In this document: one piece after another, positions 1-9,634 of the stretch
How the letters are laid out: every line of letters starts with the position of its first letter
Position numbering within the stretch: the stretch's first letter is position 1
Assembly: GCA_963845265.1 (NCBI GenBank)
Contig: CAWJRN010000016.1
Coordinates: 248,001-312,000 of the forward strand
Direction: 5' to 3'
DNA: 64,000 nucleotides
From: DYRB01 sp963845265
Lineage (GTDB): Bacteria; Pseudomonadota; Gammaproteobacteria; Chromatiales; Chromatiaceae
Made by a program: the position numbers and the translations under genes
Notes under the pieces: generated by a model
Told to the model about the DNA's origin: nothing
The model's database searches: none
The model's input: only the letters and a program-made list of their open reading frames with translations

Positions 1-202
1 GATGCATGCCTCTTGGACGAGCCTTAGAGCGACACCATGTCGTGTCCATACAAGTCAGGCATTCAAGCAGGCGCGTCGTCTGCTGCAGTGCAACAATACA
101 CGACCGGTGGGCACCCCCGGCAAGGCCGCAGGGGACCGGCACGAGGAGGTGGCGCAGGCCCGAGCGCCACGCCCACCCAGGTCATCACAATTAGGTCCCG
201 CC

Positions 203-499
203 GTGTCCCGAGTCACCTCCGCCCTCCCAGGCCTACTAAGCGGCCTGCTGCTCTGGCTGGCCCGATATATCGGCTGGCTGACCCTGACGGCCACCGTCAC
301 CCTGGGGGGCGCCGCCGTCCTGATGCTCTTCAAGGACTGGACCATCAAGTCCCTGTTCACCTCTATGATGGCTTGGCCGGCCCTGGGCCTGGCCATGCTG
401 ATCGGCGCACTCATGGCCTTCCTACCCCTCGGCCGGGTCTACCTGTATAGCGCCCTGGGTGGGGGTCTTCTCTACAACCTGATCCTGCTGATCGCCTGA
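203..499 (+). CDS. small hypothetical inner-membrane protein
   Basis: About 98 residues, almost entirely hydrophobic, with three likely membrane segments (roughly residues 10-45, 55-75 and 80-98). The frame stays open to the left edge, but the upstream part is Arg/Pro-rich and lacks coding character, so I place the start at the GTG at 203, just before the hydrophobic stretch. A weak AGG lies about 9 nt upstream. I do not recognise the family. It may be part of an operon that begins outside the window. The C-terminus ends with a short Leu/Ile-rich segment and TGA. Confidence 0.5.
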   Translation: MSRVTSALPGLLSGLLLWLARYIGWLTLTATVTLGGAAVLMLFKDWTIKSLFTSMMAWPALGLAMLIGALMAFLPLGRVYLYSALGGGLLYNLILLIA

Positions 500-532
500 A
501 TCCAGGCTAGACACCATCCGACCCGGCACACC

Positions 533-636
533 GATATACCGATCGCAAAAGGGATTTCCGTTTTTTCCCGACAGTTTCCCTAATATCAACAAGCTCATAC
601 TGAAAACTGCCAACTGACAACTGACAACTTCTTCGT
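533..636 (+). repeat. dispersed intergenic repeat, copy 1
   Basis: About 100 bp closely resembling 50886-50990. Both copies share a T-rich run, then a TTTCCCTAAT block, then the AACTGCCAACTGACAAC block and a terminal ACTTCTTCGT. This copy ends two bases before the start codon of the lipoprotein gene and carries no obvious Shine-Dalgarno sequence. Confidence 0.75.
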
Positions 637-638
637 CT

Positions 639-1118
639 ATGCCCAACCGCCACGCCACCTACCTCACTGCCCTGCTGATCCTGGCCCTGTTTAACGGCTG
701 TGCGGATGATCGGGGCCCGGAGCAACGGGTGCGATCCTTCATCGACCAGGTGGTCGCCTCGGCCCAGGCGCGCGCCTGGCGCGATTTCGACGCCTACCTC
801 ACCACGGACTTCACCGGCGCCCGCGGCCTGACCCGCCAAGAGGCCCTGGGGGTAGTCATGCGTTACATCCTGGGCCACCGCAGCATCCACATCTTTCACC
901 GCGTGCGCGACATCGAGGTCTACGACGCGCACCACGCCCGAGCGGTGATCCTTGCCGCACTGGCGGGGAGCCCGGTGTCCGGCCCAGACGACCTGGCAGG
1001 GCTCAACGCCGACCTGTATCGTTTCGAACTCGACCTGACAGACGCTGGAAACGGCTTCCAGGTCAGCCACGGTGACTGGCAGCCAGTGGGATTGGAGGCC
1101 CTGCTCAGTGTTCACTGA
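639..1118 (+). CDS. putative lipoprotein, small secreted protein
   Basis: 159 residues. The N-terminus is a lipoprotein signal: a basic start, a Leu/Ala-rich core and the lipobox LFNGC, so the mature protein probably begins at Cys 21 and sits in the envelope. The rest is a mixed alpha/beta stretch of about 135 residues that could be an NTF2/SnoaL-like fold (DUF4440-like), judged only from length and pattern. It stands alone between a dispersed repeat and a gene remnant. The start is the first ATG after the repeat. Its function is unknown. Confidence 0.6.
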   Translation: MPNRHATYLTALLILALFNGCADDRGPEQRVRSFIDQVVASAQARAWRDFDAYLTTDFTGARGLTRQEALGVVMRYILGHRSIHIFHRVRDIEVYDAHHARAVILAALAGSPVSGPDDLAGLNADLYRFELDLTDAGNGFQVSHGDWQPVGLEALLSVH

Positions 1119-1174
1119 CCGGCTTGTCTCTGCCCTCGGAATCACCCAGAATCCCACTCAGATTTGGCCTGTAG

Positions 1175-1321
1175 CGGCCAGAGGCCCAACACCAATCCAG
1201 GGGAAGACTCGCTGCGTACGCAGACTTCACGCTCGGAGACGTCACCATCGCCGTCCCTGCGCCGGGCGTCTGGGCACTGATCCCCTTCGGCCTCGCCTTT
1301 CTACGCCGACGCTGGGCCTGA
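1175..1321 (+). pseudogene. remnant of a PEP-CTERM sorted protein
   Basis: This frame, open from a stop at 1172 to a TGA at 1319-1321, ends in a tripartite C-terminal sorting signal: VPAPG, a hydrophobic helix (WALIPFGLAF) and an RRRW basic tail followed directly by the stop. The preceding residues (DFTLGDVTIA) also fit the end of a PEP-CTERM protein. No start codon or N-terminal signal is present, so only the last 48 codons survive. Known family logic: such tails are cut by exosortase in exopolysaccharide-producing bacteria. VPAP is a variant of the usual VPEP. Confidence 0.55.
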
Positions 1322-1371
1322 TCGGCCCGACGCGCAAAAAATCGACCCCACCAGTCTCAGGAGACCACCCA

Positions 1372-2157
1372 ATGCGCACACCCGCCAGCACGCTCATCGC
1401 CGCCCTTCTCGCCCTGCCCCTGGTGGCTCAGGCCGAGGTCCAATCCGAGGCCATCGCCTACCGGGACGGCGACACCCAACTGCAGGGCTACCTCTATTAC
1501 GACGACGCCATCTCCGGTAAGCGGCCCGGTGTCATCGTCGTCCACGAGTGGTGGGGCCTCAACGACTACGCCAAACACCGCGCCGAGATGCTGGCCAAGC
1601 TGGGCTACGCGGCCTTCGCCCTGGATATGTACGGCGACAATAAGGTCACCACCCACGCCAAGGACGCCAAGGGCTGGTCCACCCAGATCACCGAGAACAA
1701 GGACGCCTGGCGCCGCCGCGCCATGGCCGGGCTCGATGTGCTCACGGCCGACGAGCGGGTGGACCCGGAACACCTGGCAGCAGTGGGATACTGCTTCGGC
1801 GGCTCGACGGTGATGCAGATGGCCTACGCCGGCGCAGACCTGGACGGCGTGGTGAGCTTCCACGGCTCCCTGCCCACCCCGGCAGAGGGCGAGGGCACGC
1901 AAATCAAGGCGAGCATCCTGGCCGCACACGGCGAGGCGGATGGCTTCGTCCCGCCGGCCAAGGTCGAGGCATTCAAGGCCGCCCTGGAGGCCGCCAAGGC
2001 CGACTGGGAATTCATCTCCTACGGTGGTGCCGTCCACGCCTTCAGCAACCCGGATGCCGGGAGCTACGGCATCGACAACGTCCGCTACGATGAGCGCGCG
2101 GACCGCCGCTCCTGGGCTACGATGCAGGCATTCTTGAAAGAGGTCTTGACCCGCTGA
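1372..2157 (+). CDS. exported dienelactone hydrolase family protein
   Basis: 261 residues. A signal peptide ends near residue 21 (LVAQA), so the protein is probably periplasmic. The alpha/beta-hydrolase fold carries the DLH-type triad: Cys141 in GYCFGG, Asp190 in HGEADG and His222 in VHAFSNP. The VVHEWWGLND segment is also typical of the family. The ATG at 1372 is preceded by AGGAGA at good spacing; the longer open frame upstream overlaps other sequence and is not credible. The substrate is unknown, since family members open lactone or ester bonds of varied compounds. It is transcribed alone. Confidence 0.9.
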   Translation: MRTPASTLIAALLALPLVAQAEVQSEAIAYRDGDTQLQGYLYYDDAISGKRPGVIVVHEWWGLNDYAKHRAEMLAKLGYAAFALDMYGDNKVTTHAKDAKGWSTQITENKDAWRRRAMAGLDVLTADERVDPEHLAAVGYCFGGSTVMQMAYAGADLDGVVSFHGSLPTPAEGEGTQIKASILAAHGEADGFVPPAKVEAFKAALEAAKADWEFISYGGAVHAFSNPDAGSYGIDNVRYDERADRRSWATMQAFLKEVLTR

Positions 2158-2215
2158 TACAGGCGCAGACCAGAGTCGTCGGGCCTGGGCCTCGGCCCCG
2201 TTGAGGAACACCACC

Positions 2216-3700
2216 ATGCGGACGCCGACGGACCCGCCGACCACCCTGATCTGGCTGCGCAGAGACCTGCGCCTGGCGGACAACCCTGCCCTGGCCCTCG
2301 CGCTGACCCGAGGGGAGCTGCCTCTGGTCCTCTACATCCACGCCCCTGAAGAGGAGGCCCCCTGGACTCCGGGTGCCGCCAGCCGCTGGTGGTTGCACCA
2401 GAGCCTGGCCTCCTTGGAGCTGCGGCTGAGGGCGCTCGGCGGCCAGCTCATCCACGCCGCCGGCGACTCACTGGCCATGCTGCGCGCCACGGCCAGGGCG
2501 ACCAACGCCACCGCCGTCTATTGGAACCGTCTCTACGACCCGGCCCTGGTCGCCCGCGACAGTCGCATCAAACAGGCCTTGCGCGCGGATGGACTGCGCT
2601 GTGAGAGCCTCAAGGCGCAGGTGCTCTTCGAGCCCTGGGAGCTGGCCACCGGCGCCGGCCAGCCCTACCGGGTCTTCTCCGCCTTCTGGCGCAAGGCCGC
2701 TCCCTGCCTGGACGGCGCGCCCCCACAACCCAGCCCCCTATCCCTCCCGACGCCGCCCCCGGGGATTCCGTCGCTACCTCTGGCAGCCCTGGGACTACTG
2801 CCCCGCCACCGCTGGGCCGAGGGTCTGGCGCAGGCGTGGCGCCCCGGCGAGCCAGGTGCCCAGGCCCTGCTGGACGCCTTCCTGGGACAGGCCGAGCACT
2901 ATGTCGAGCAGCGGGACCTACCCGCTGTAAGCGGGACCTCGCGCCTGGCGCCCCACCTGCATTTCGGGGAGATCTCGCCACGCCAGGTCGTCGCGGCCCT
3001 GGCCGCACAGGCCCCCGGCGGTCTCACCGGGGCAGCCGAGCCCTTTGTGCGGGAGCTCGGCTGGCGGGAGTTCGCCCACCACCTGCTCTACCACTACCCA
3101 CACACCCCGCAGGAACCCCTGGACCCACGCTTCGCCGCCTTCCCCTGGCGCACCGACGGGGCCGAGGCCCTGCTCGCCGCCTGGCAGGCCGGGCGCACCG
3201 GCATCCCCCTGGTCGATGCCGGGATGCGCGAACTGTGGCAAACGGGTTGGATGCACAACCGAGTGCGCATGGTGGTCGCGGCCCTGCTGACCAAGCAGAT
3301 GCGCCTGCCCTGGCAGGCCGGGGCCAGGTGGTTCTGGGACACCCTGGTGGACGCGGACCTGGCCGCCAACACCCTGGGCTGGCAGTGGTCCGCTGGCTGC
3401 GGTGCGGACGCAGCCCCCTACTTCCGGATCTTCAACCCCGTGCGCCAAGGCGAGCGCTTCGACCCCCAGGGCGACTATGTGCGACGCTGGTGTCCGGAGC
3501 TCGCCGCCCTGCCCGCACCCTGGATCCATCGCCCCTGGACCGCCCCGGACGCAACCCTCCACCAGGCCGGCGTGCGCCTGGGTCGAGACTACCCAGCCCC
3601 AGTGGTCGACTTGGTCAAGGGGCGTGCCGACGCCCTGGCGGCCTGGGAGCAACTCAAGGGCGGCAACCCAGCGCAAGCGACAAGGCCCGCTTTCGACTGA
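2216..3700 (+). CDS. phrB: deoxyribodipyrimidine photo-lyase (class I)
   Basis: 494 residues, the usual length for a class I CPD photolyase. The N-terminal Rossmann-like antenna domain starts with LIWLRRDLRLADNPAL. The C-terminal FAD-binding half carries the signature TLGWQWSAG-CGADAAPYFRIFNP, and the RMVVAALLTK segment is also typical. It repairs UV-induced cyclobutane pyrimidine dimers in DNA using light. I choose the ATG at 2216 because GAGGA sits 8 nt upstream; a TTG at 2201 is in frame but overlaps this ribosome binding site. A light-exposed lifestyle is compatible with a phototroph but not proof of one. Confidence 0.95.
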   Translation: MRTPTDPPTTLIWLRRDLRLADNPALALALTRGELPLVLYIHAPEEEAPWTPGAASRWWLHQSLASLELRLRALGGQLIHAAGDSLAMLRATARATNATAVYWNRLYDPALVARDSRIKQALRADGLRCESLKAQVLFEPWELATGAGQPYRVFSAFWRKAAPCLDGAPPQPSPLSLPTPPPGIPSLPLAALGLLPRHRWAEGLAQAWRPGEPGAQALLDAFLGQAEHYVEQRDLPAVSGTSRLAPHLHFGEISPRQVVAALAAQAPGGLTGAAEPFVRELGWREFAHHLLYHYPHTPQEPLDPRFAAFPWRTDGAEALLAAWQAGRTGIPLVDAGMRELWQTGWMHNRVRMVVAALLTKQMRLPWQAGARWFWDTLVDADLAANTLGWQWSAGCGADAAPYFRIFNPVRQGERFDPQGDYVRRWCPELAALPAPWIHRPWTAPDATLHQAGVRLGRDYPAPVVDLVKGRADALAAWEQLKGGNPAQATRPAFD

Positions 3701-3789
3701 CGCGGGTTGTTGTTAACATCCTGCCACCCGTGCGAACCCTAGGCCAAGTCCGGTCCGCACCACCCAACACCACAGCCAGGAGGCCGGCC

Positions 3790-4257
3790 ATGTCCGAAGC
3801 CGTATACGATGCCCACCCCTCGATGATTCGCAGCCGGCCCTTTACGAGCCTGCTCGCCCTCGCCCTGATCCCGGTGGGCATCGGCGTCGCCCTATCGGGC
3901 GGCACACTGGTCCCAGAGGCCGCGCCTGTGGTCGGGGTGGTCGGTCTGGCCGTTGCCGCCCTGGCCTTTCTCACCCTCCTGTCCTGGTATGTCCGCGCCA
4001 AGACCGACCATCTGGTCATCAAGGACGACGAGATCGTCTGGACCCACGGTCTGCTGAACAAGGGCTACACCGAGATCAGCATGGCCTCCGTGCGTACCAC
4101 CCGCATCCGTCAGACCCTGACGCAACGCATCCTCAACGTCGGGGACGTGGAGATCTACACCGCCGGTGACAACCCGGAGCTGGTGGTCAAGGGACTGCCG
4201 GACCCGGATGAGATCCGCCGCCAGATCAAGGGCGCACCGCCGGTCGGGACGCCTTAG
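3790..4257 (+). CDS. bacterial PH-domain (YdbS/DUF304-like) membrane protein
   Basis: 155 residues: a short cytoplasmic N-terminus, two hydrophobic segments (about residues 18-38 and 42-62), then a soluble domain with the bPH2 pattern (TDHLVIKDDEIVWTHGLLNK, then ISMASVRTTRIRQ). AGGAGG lies just upstream of the ATG. It is followed at once by a small membrane protein gene and appears to start a four-gene run ending in a TerC gene. Its function is unknown; related proteins are membrane anchored and possibly structural. Confidence 0.8.
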   Translation: MSEAVYDAHPSMIRSRPFTSLLALALIPVGIGVALSGGTLVPEAAPVVGVVGLAVAALAFLTLLSWYVRAKTDHLVIKDDEIVWTHGLLNKGYTEISMASVRTTRIRQTLTQRILNVGDVEIYTAGDNPELVVKGLPDPDEIRRQIKGAPPVGTP

Positions 4258-4258
4258 C

Positions 4259-4558
4259 ATGGCAGGGGAGAACCGCTCCGATCTCAAGCTGTTCGCCATC
4301 ATCGCCATCGCGGCGGTGGTGCTGGTGGGTCTGGCCGCGCTCATCCTGATGCCCCTGGGCCAGGAGGCGATCGCCGTCATGGACCAGGGCATCGGGCTCA
4401 AGGCCGCAGCCCTGTGGGGCTTCGGTACCACCGTCGCCCTGTTCGTGCTGTTCGCGACGGTCTCAGGGGACAGCCTGATCGGCGAGGTCCAGTTCCTGCT
4501 CGGCTCCTTCTTCGGTTTCTTCCTGATCCTGACCCTGCTGATTGCCTGGATCTTTTGA
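4259..4558 (+). CDS. small two-to-three-helix membrane protein
   Basis: 99 residues with a charged start (MAGENRSDLK) and three strongly hydrophobic segments. It begins one base after the stop of the PH-domain gene, and its own TGA overlaps the next gene's ATG (TGATG), so translation is probably coupled. I do not recognise the family. The tight packing suggests it works with the PH-domain protein or the solute-binding protein downstream. Confidence 0.75.
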   Translation: MAGENRSDLKLFAIIAIAAVVLVGLAALILMPLGQEAIAVMDQGIGLKAAALWGFGTTVALFVLFATVSGDSLIGEVQFLLGSFFGFFLILTLLIAWIF

Positions 4559-5424
4559 TGTCCTCAACCCGGTGCCTACTCGCCGCCCTGGCGTTGTTGG
4601 CCCTGCCCCTCGCGGCCAACGCCCTGGGCGCACTGGATCGGGTCAAGGCCAGCCGCACCCTCGCGGTGGCCTATGATCCCCATGCCTACCCGCTATCCTT
4701 CAAGGACGATCTCGACAAGCCCGCCGGCTATACACCCGACCTGTGTCGCCGCGTGGCAACGGCCATCCAACGCGACCTTGGACTGCCCGGACTCGCCATC
4801 AAGTGGATCGAGGGCAACACCCCCAGACGCCTGGCCGCGGTGGTCAATGGTGAGGCGGACCTGGATTGCGCCACCACCACCCTGACCTTGGAGCGCCAAC
4901 GCCAGGTCGACTTCAGCAACGTCGTCTTCATCGAGTCCGGCGCCATCCTGATCCGGGAGGGGGCCCGCACCCACGCAAGAGGCTACGCCGACCTGGCCGA
5001 CCTGGCCGAGGGACGCCTCGGCGTCGTCCCGGAAACTACCACCGAGCGACGCCTGCGACGCGTCCTGAGGCTACGCAGCATCAATATGCAACTGGTTCCC
5101 ATCAAGGACGCCAAGGACGGGCGGGAGCAACTCCTGGCCGGGACTCTGGACGCGGTGGCCGGCGACCGCCTGGTGCTCCTCGGCCAGATCGAGACCTCTG
5201 GGGCCTCGGATCTCACCGTCCTGGAGGCCGACTACTCCCTGGAGCCCTACGCCTTCGCCCTACCCCGCAATGATGCGGACTTCCGCCTGGCGGTCAACGC
5301 CAGCTTGGCCGAGGTGTTTCGCGGCCGGGCGATCGACAGGATCTTTGCGCGCTGGTTCGGCGAGGGTGCCGAACCCTCCGAACTGCTGGCGGGGCTCTTC
5401 GCCGTCTACGGATTCGTGGACTAG
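4558..5424 (+). CDS. periplasmic amino-acid-type solute-binding protein (SBP family 3)
   Basis: 288 residues. The signal peptide ends near residue 22 (LAANALG). The body has the family 3 binding-protein pattern (VAYDPHAYPLSFKD, GYTPDLCRRVA, GEADLDCATTTLT, VDFSNVVF). Family members bind polar amino acids or related small ligands for ABC transporters or for sensing. No permease or ATPase gene lies nearby, so it may be an orphan or act as a sensor or enzyme-like protein. It overlaps the upstream stop by one base and abuts the TerC gene. Confidence 0.85.
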   Translation: MSSTRCLLAALALLALPLAANALGALDRVKASRTLAVAYDPHAYPLSFKDDLDKPAGYTPDLCRRVATAIQRDLGLPGLAIKWIEGNTPRRLAAVVNGEADLDCATTTLTLERQRQVDFSNVVFIESGAILIREGARTHARGYADLADLAEGRLGVVPETTTERRLRRVLRLRSINMQLVPIKDAKDGREQLLAGTLDAVAGDRLVLLGQIETSGASDLTVLEADYSLEPYAFALPRNDADFRLAVNASLAEVFRGRAIDRIFARWFGEGAEPSELLAGLFAVYGFVD

Positions 5425-6180
<756 letters not shown>

Positions 6181-6181
6181 G

Positions 6182-6619
6182 TTAGGACTCTATCCAAAAC
6201 GTCACAGGCCCGTCGTTGACCAGGCTAACCTGCATGTCGGCACCAAAGCGCCCGGTCTCGACCAGGGGGTGGGCGAGCCGGGCCTCGGCGACCAGACGGT
6301 CGAACAGCTCGGCCCCGAGCCCGGGCGCCGCGGCAGCGGTGAAGCTGGCCCTGGTCCCCTTGTGCGTATCCGCTGCCAGGGTGAACTGAGGTACCAACAG
6401 GAGCCCGCCGCCGATGTCGCGCAGGGATAGATTCATACGCCCAGCCTGGTCGGGAAAGACCCGATAGCCGAGTATTCGCTCCAGCAGACGGTCGGCTCGC
6501 CCGGGATCGTCGCCCCGCTGGACCCCGACCAAGACCAGCAACCCCCGCTCGATGGCCCCCACCGTCGCGCCGGCGACCTCGACCCGGGCGCTGGAGACCC
6601 GCTGTAGCAACCCGATCAT
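6182..6619 (-). CDS. dtd: D-aminoacyl-tRNA deacylase
   Basis: 145 residues, the standard length. It removes D-amino acids (and glycine from mischarged tRNA-Ala) from tRNA in the cytoplasm. The N-terminus MIGLLQRVSSARVEV is typical, PQFTL near residue 77 is the active-site strand, and the C-terminal NDGPVTF holds the conserved Gly-Pro motif that gives chiral selectivity. It lies 8 bp downstream of pip on the same strand, so the two are probably one transcript. Confidence 0.95.
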   Translation of the reverse strand: MIGLLQRVSSARVEVAGATVGAIERGLLVLVGVQRGDDPGRADRLLERILGYRVFPDQAGRMNLSLRDIGGGLLLVPQFTLAADTHKGTRASFTAAAAPGLGAELFDRLVAEARLAHPLVETGRFGADMQVSLVNDGPVTFWIES

Positions 6620-6627
6620 GGGCGGAA

Positions 6628-7590
6628 TCAGCCCAGGGTTCTGGCGAGGCGGTCGGTAGCAGCCACCAGGGCCGAGCGGATACCGGGCTCGAAGGCAGCA
6701 TGCCCGGCGTCGGGGACGATGTGCAGCTCGGCGCTCGGCCAGGCGCGGTGCAGGTCCCAGGCGGAGCGTAGGGGACAGATGAGGTCATAGCGCCCCTGGA
6801 CGATCACCCCGGGGATATCCGCCAGGTGATGGGCATCGCGCAGGAGCTGGTCGGGCTCGAGGAAGGCCTGATTGACGAAGTAGTGGCACTCGATCCGAGC
6901 CAGGCTCAGGGCCACATGGGGATCGGAGAAGTGGGCCTGAATGTCCGGGTTGGCCAACAGGGTCGCGGTACGCCCCTCCCAGATGGACCAAGCCTTGGCA
7001 GCGGCCATGCGCGCCACCTCGTCGGTGCCGGTGAGCCGCCTATGGTAGGCATGCAACAGGTCGCCACGTTCGGCTGCCGGGATGGGGGCGATGAAGTCCT
7101 CCCACCAGTCCGGGAAGACCCAGTTCGCCCCCTCCTGATAGAACCAGCGGATCTCCGCCTCGCGGCACAGAAAGACGCCGCGCAGCACCAGGGCCATGAC
7201 CCGTTCCGGGTGGGTCTGGGCATAGGCCAGGGCCAGGGTCGAGCCCCAGGAGCCACCGAACACCATCCAGCGCTCGATGCCCAGGGCGGCACGAATGCGC
7301 TCGCAGTCGGCCACCAGATCCCAGGTGGTGTTGTCCACGAGGTCGGCGTGGGGCGTGGAGCGTCCGCTGCCGCGCTGGTCGAACAGGACGATGCGATAGC
7401 GGGCTGGATGAAAGAAGCGACGATGACCCGGCTCGCATCCGGCCCCTGGACCGCCATGCAGAAAGACCACGGGGATACCCTTGGGATTGCCGGATTCCTC
7501 GACGTAGAGGCTGTGGCGCTCTCCCACCGCCAGGCGGCGACGGGCATAGGGCTCAATGGGAGGATAGGGTGTTGGGACGTAGCTAGTCAT
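6628..7590 (-). CDS. pip: proline iminopeptidase
   Basis: 320 residues from the ATG at 7590, which has GGAG close upstream; the upstream in-frame extension lacks support. It is an alpha/beta hydrolase of peptidase family S33 that releases N-terminal proline. The oxyanion motif HGGPGAG (about 45-51), nucleophile Ser114 in GGSWGS, and late Asp (GRYDLICP) and His (DAGHAAFE) complete the triad. DQRGSGRS is also a family hallmark. It forms an apparent operon with dtd. Confidence 0.93.
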   Translation of the reverse strand: MTSYVPTPYPPIEPYARRRLAVGERHSLYVEESGNPKGIPVVFLHGGPGAGCEPGHRRFFHPARYRIVLFDQRGSGRSTPHADLVDNTTWDLVADCERIRAALGIERWMVFGGSWGSTLALAYAQTHPERVMALVLRGVFLCREAEIRWFYQEGANWVFPDWWEDFIAPIPAAERGDLLHAYHRRLTGTDEVARMAAAKAWSIWEGRTATLLANPDIQAHFSDPHVALSLARIECHYFVNQAFLEPDQLLRDAHHLADIPGVIVQGRYDLICPLRSAWDLHRAWPSAELHIVPDAGHAAFEPGIRSALVAATDRLARTLG

Positions 7591-7599
7591 GGACTCCGA

Positions 7600-7814
7600 A
7601 ACCCTGCTTGGAGCCAGGGGGGGATGCCACCGCTCCAATGCGACAAATTCACACTTCTGGTGTTTGATATCGTGCGACTATCGGCTGGCTGCCATCATGG
7701 ACGCAAGGGAGTGATTCAAGCCAGGACCGGACTCACGGCATTTAGGAAAGCGCTTCTCCAACCAAGCACCGGCAGTACGGCCTCCGGAAGGGACTTCCGG
7801 GGGCCGTTTTTTTT
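7600..7814 (+). ncRNA. possible intergenic small RNA ending at an intrinsic terminator
   Basis: The gap between the pip start and the typA stop (both on the minus strand) holds no convincing open frame, yet it ends on the plus strand with a strong intrinsic terminator (7777-7814). A plus-strand terminator here has no plus-strand gene to serve, which suggests an independent transcript of up to about 200 nt. I cannot identify a clean promoter, and the 5' end given is only a guess. Confidence 0.3.
7777..7814 (+). terminator. strong rho-independent terminator, plus strand
   Basis: The stem pairs ACGGCC and CCGGAAG with CTTCCGG and GGCCGT around a GGA loop, with a single mismatch, followed by eight T residues on the plus strand. 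On the minus strand the T-run would precede the hairpin, so it does not serve typA. Confidence 0.85.
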
Positions 7815-7819
7815 GTCCC

Positions 7820-9634
7820 TTACTGACCCCGCCCGGCACGCTTACGGTCGTTCTCCGTGAGGTGACGCTTACGGATGCGGATCGCCGCCGGGGTGATCTC
7901 CACCAGCTCGTCGTCCTCGATGAACTCCAGGGCCTGCTCCAGGGTGAAGCGGATCGGCGGGGTCAGAACGATGTTCTCGTCTGTCCCCGAGGCACGGATG
8001 TTGGTGAGCTGCTTGCCCTTGAGCGGGTTGACCGTGAGATCGTTCTCGCGGGAGTGCATGCCGATGACCTGGCCCTCGTAGGCATCTTCGCCGGGGCCGA
8101 GGAACAAGCGCCCACGCTCCTGCAGATTGAACAGGGAATAACCCAGCACCTTGCCCTGGCCGTTGCAGATTAGGGCCCCGTTGCGGCGCTTGGCAATGGT
8201 CCCGTGCTGGGCCGGACCATAGTGATCGAAGACGTGGTAGATGAGCCCGGAGCCCGAGGTCAGGGTGAGAAACTCAGTCTGGAAACCGATCAGACCACGG
8301 GACGGTATCATGTAGTCCAGCCGCACCCGCCCGCGTCCGTCGGGGATCATGTCGCGCAACTCACCGCGACGCGCGCCCATGGCCTCCATGATGGCGCCCT
8401 GATTGGCCTCTTCGACGTCGACTGTGACTTGCTCGTAGGGCTCGCAGATCTCCCCACCCACCTCGCGGAAGATGACCTCCGGGCGCGAGACGGCCATCTC
8501 GTAGCCCTCCCGGCGCATATTCTCCAGCAGGATGGACAGGTGCAGCTCGCCGCGCCCGGAGACCCGGAACTTTTCCGGGTCATTGCCCTCCTCCACGCGC
8601 AGGGCGACATTGTGGATCAACTCCCGTTCCAGTCGCTCCTTGAGCTGACGCGAGGTCAGGAACTTGCCGCTGCGCCCAGCAAAGGGGGAGCTGTTGACCT
8701 GGAATGTCATGCTCACCGTAGGCTCGTCCACGGTCAGAGGCGGCAGGCCCTGGGGGTGTTCGGGATCACACAAGGTATCGGAGACATTGGGCGCCTCGAT
8801 GCCCGTAATGGCGACGATGTCCCCGGCGCTCGCCTCTTCGACCTCCACCCGATGCAGCCCCATGTAACTAAACACCTGACCGATCTTGCCGCGGTGTACG
8901 TCCCCCTCGCGGGAGATCTGCACCACCTGCTGGTTACGCCGCACAGAACCCCGTGCAATACGCCCCACCGCGATGGCGCCCACATAGCTGGAGTAGTCCA
9001 GGGTCGAGATCTGCATCTGGAAGGGCCCATCCGGGTCTACCGGCGGACGGGGGGTATGCTCGACGATGGCCTCGAAAAGCGGCTGCATGTCGCCCTCGCG
9101 CACCCCTTCACCCAGGCCGGCATAGCCACCCAGCGCCGAGGCGTAGACGATGGGGAAGTCAAGCTGCTCATCGCTGGCGCCCAGGCGGTCGAACAGGTCG
9201 AAGACCTGATCGACAACCCAGGAGGGCCTGGCCCCATCGCGGTCGATCTTGTTCACGACCACGATGGGCCTGAGACCATGATTGAAAGCCTTCTGGGTAA
9301 CGAAACGGGTCTGGGGCATGGGCCCCTCCACCGCGTCCACCAGGAGCAGGACCGAATCGACCATGGACAGGACCCGCTCCACCTCGCCGCCGAAGTCGGC
9401 GTGGCCGGGGGTGTCGACGATGTTAATGCGGTACTCGTTCCAGCGGATGGCGGTGTTCTTCGAGAGGATGGTGATACCCCGCTCCTTCTCGATGTCGTTG
9501 GAGTCCATGACCCGCTCCACGGGACCGAAGCGCTCGCCGAGGGTGCCGGACTGCTGGAGGAGTTGGTCGACCAAAGTGGTCTTACCATGATCGACGTGGG
9601 CGATGATGGCGATGTTGCGCAGGTTTTCGATCAC
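7820..9634 (-). CDS. typA: ribosome-associated translational GTPase TypA/BipA
   Basis: 604 residues from the GTG at 9634, which gives the family's standard start (IENLRNIAIIAHVDHGKTT). A TTG at 9658 is in frame, but homologues do not extend that far. The G1 motif AHVDHGKTT (12-20), G3 DTPGHADFGGEV and G4 NKIDRDGARP are intact, followed by EF-G-like domains (GRGELHLSILLENMRREG) and the C-terminal BipA domain. It is a translational GTPase used in ribosome assembly and stress or cold adaptation. It is transcribed alone. Confidence 0.96.
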   Translation of the reverse strand: MIENLRNIAIIAHVDHGKTTLVDQLLQQSGTLGERFGPVERVMDSNDIEKERGITILSKNTAIRWNEYRINIVDTPGHADFGGEVERVLSMVDSVLLLVDAVEGPMPQTRFVTQKAFNHGLRPIVVVNKIDRDGARPSWVVDQVFDLFDRLGASDEQLDFPIVYASALGGYAGLGEGVREGDMQPLFEAIVEHTPRPPVDPDGPFQMQISTLDYSSYVGAIAVGRIARGSVRRNQQVVQISREGDVHRGKIGQVFSYMGLHRVEVEEASAGDIVAITGIEAPNVSDTLCDPEHPQGLPPLTVDEPTVSMTFQVNSSPFAGRSGKFLTSRQLKERLERELIHNVALRVEEGNDPEKFRVSGRGELHLSILLENMRREGYEMAVSRPEVIFREVGGEICEPYEQVTVDVEEANQGAIMEAMGARRGELRDMIPDGRGRVRLDYMIPSRGLIGFQTEFLTLTSGSGLIYHVFDHYGPAQHGTIAKRRNGALICNGQGKVLGYSLFNLQERGRLFLGPGEDAYEGQVIGMHSRENDLTVNPLKGKQLTNIRASGTDENIVLTPPIRFTLEQALEFIEDDELVEITPAAIRIRKRHLTENDRKRAGRGQ

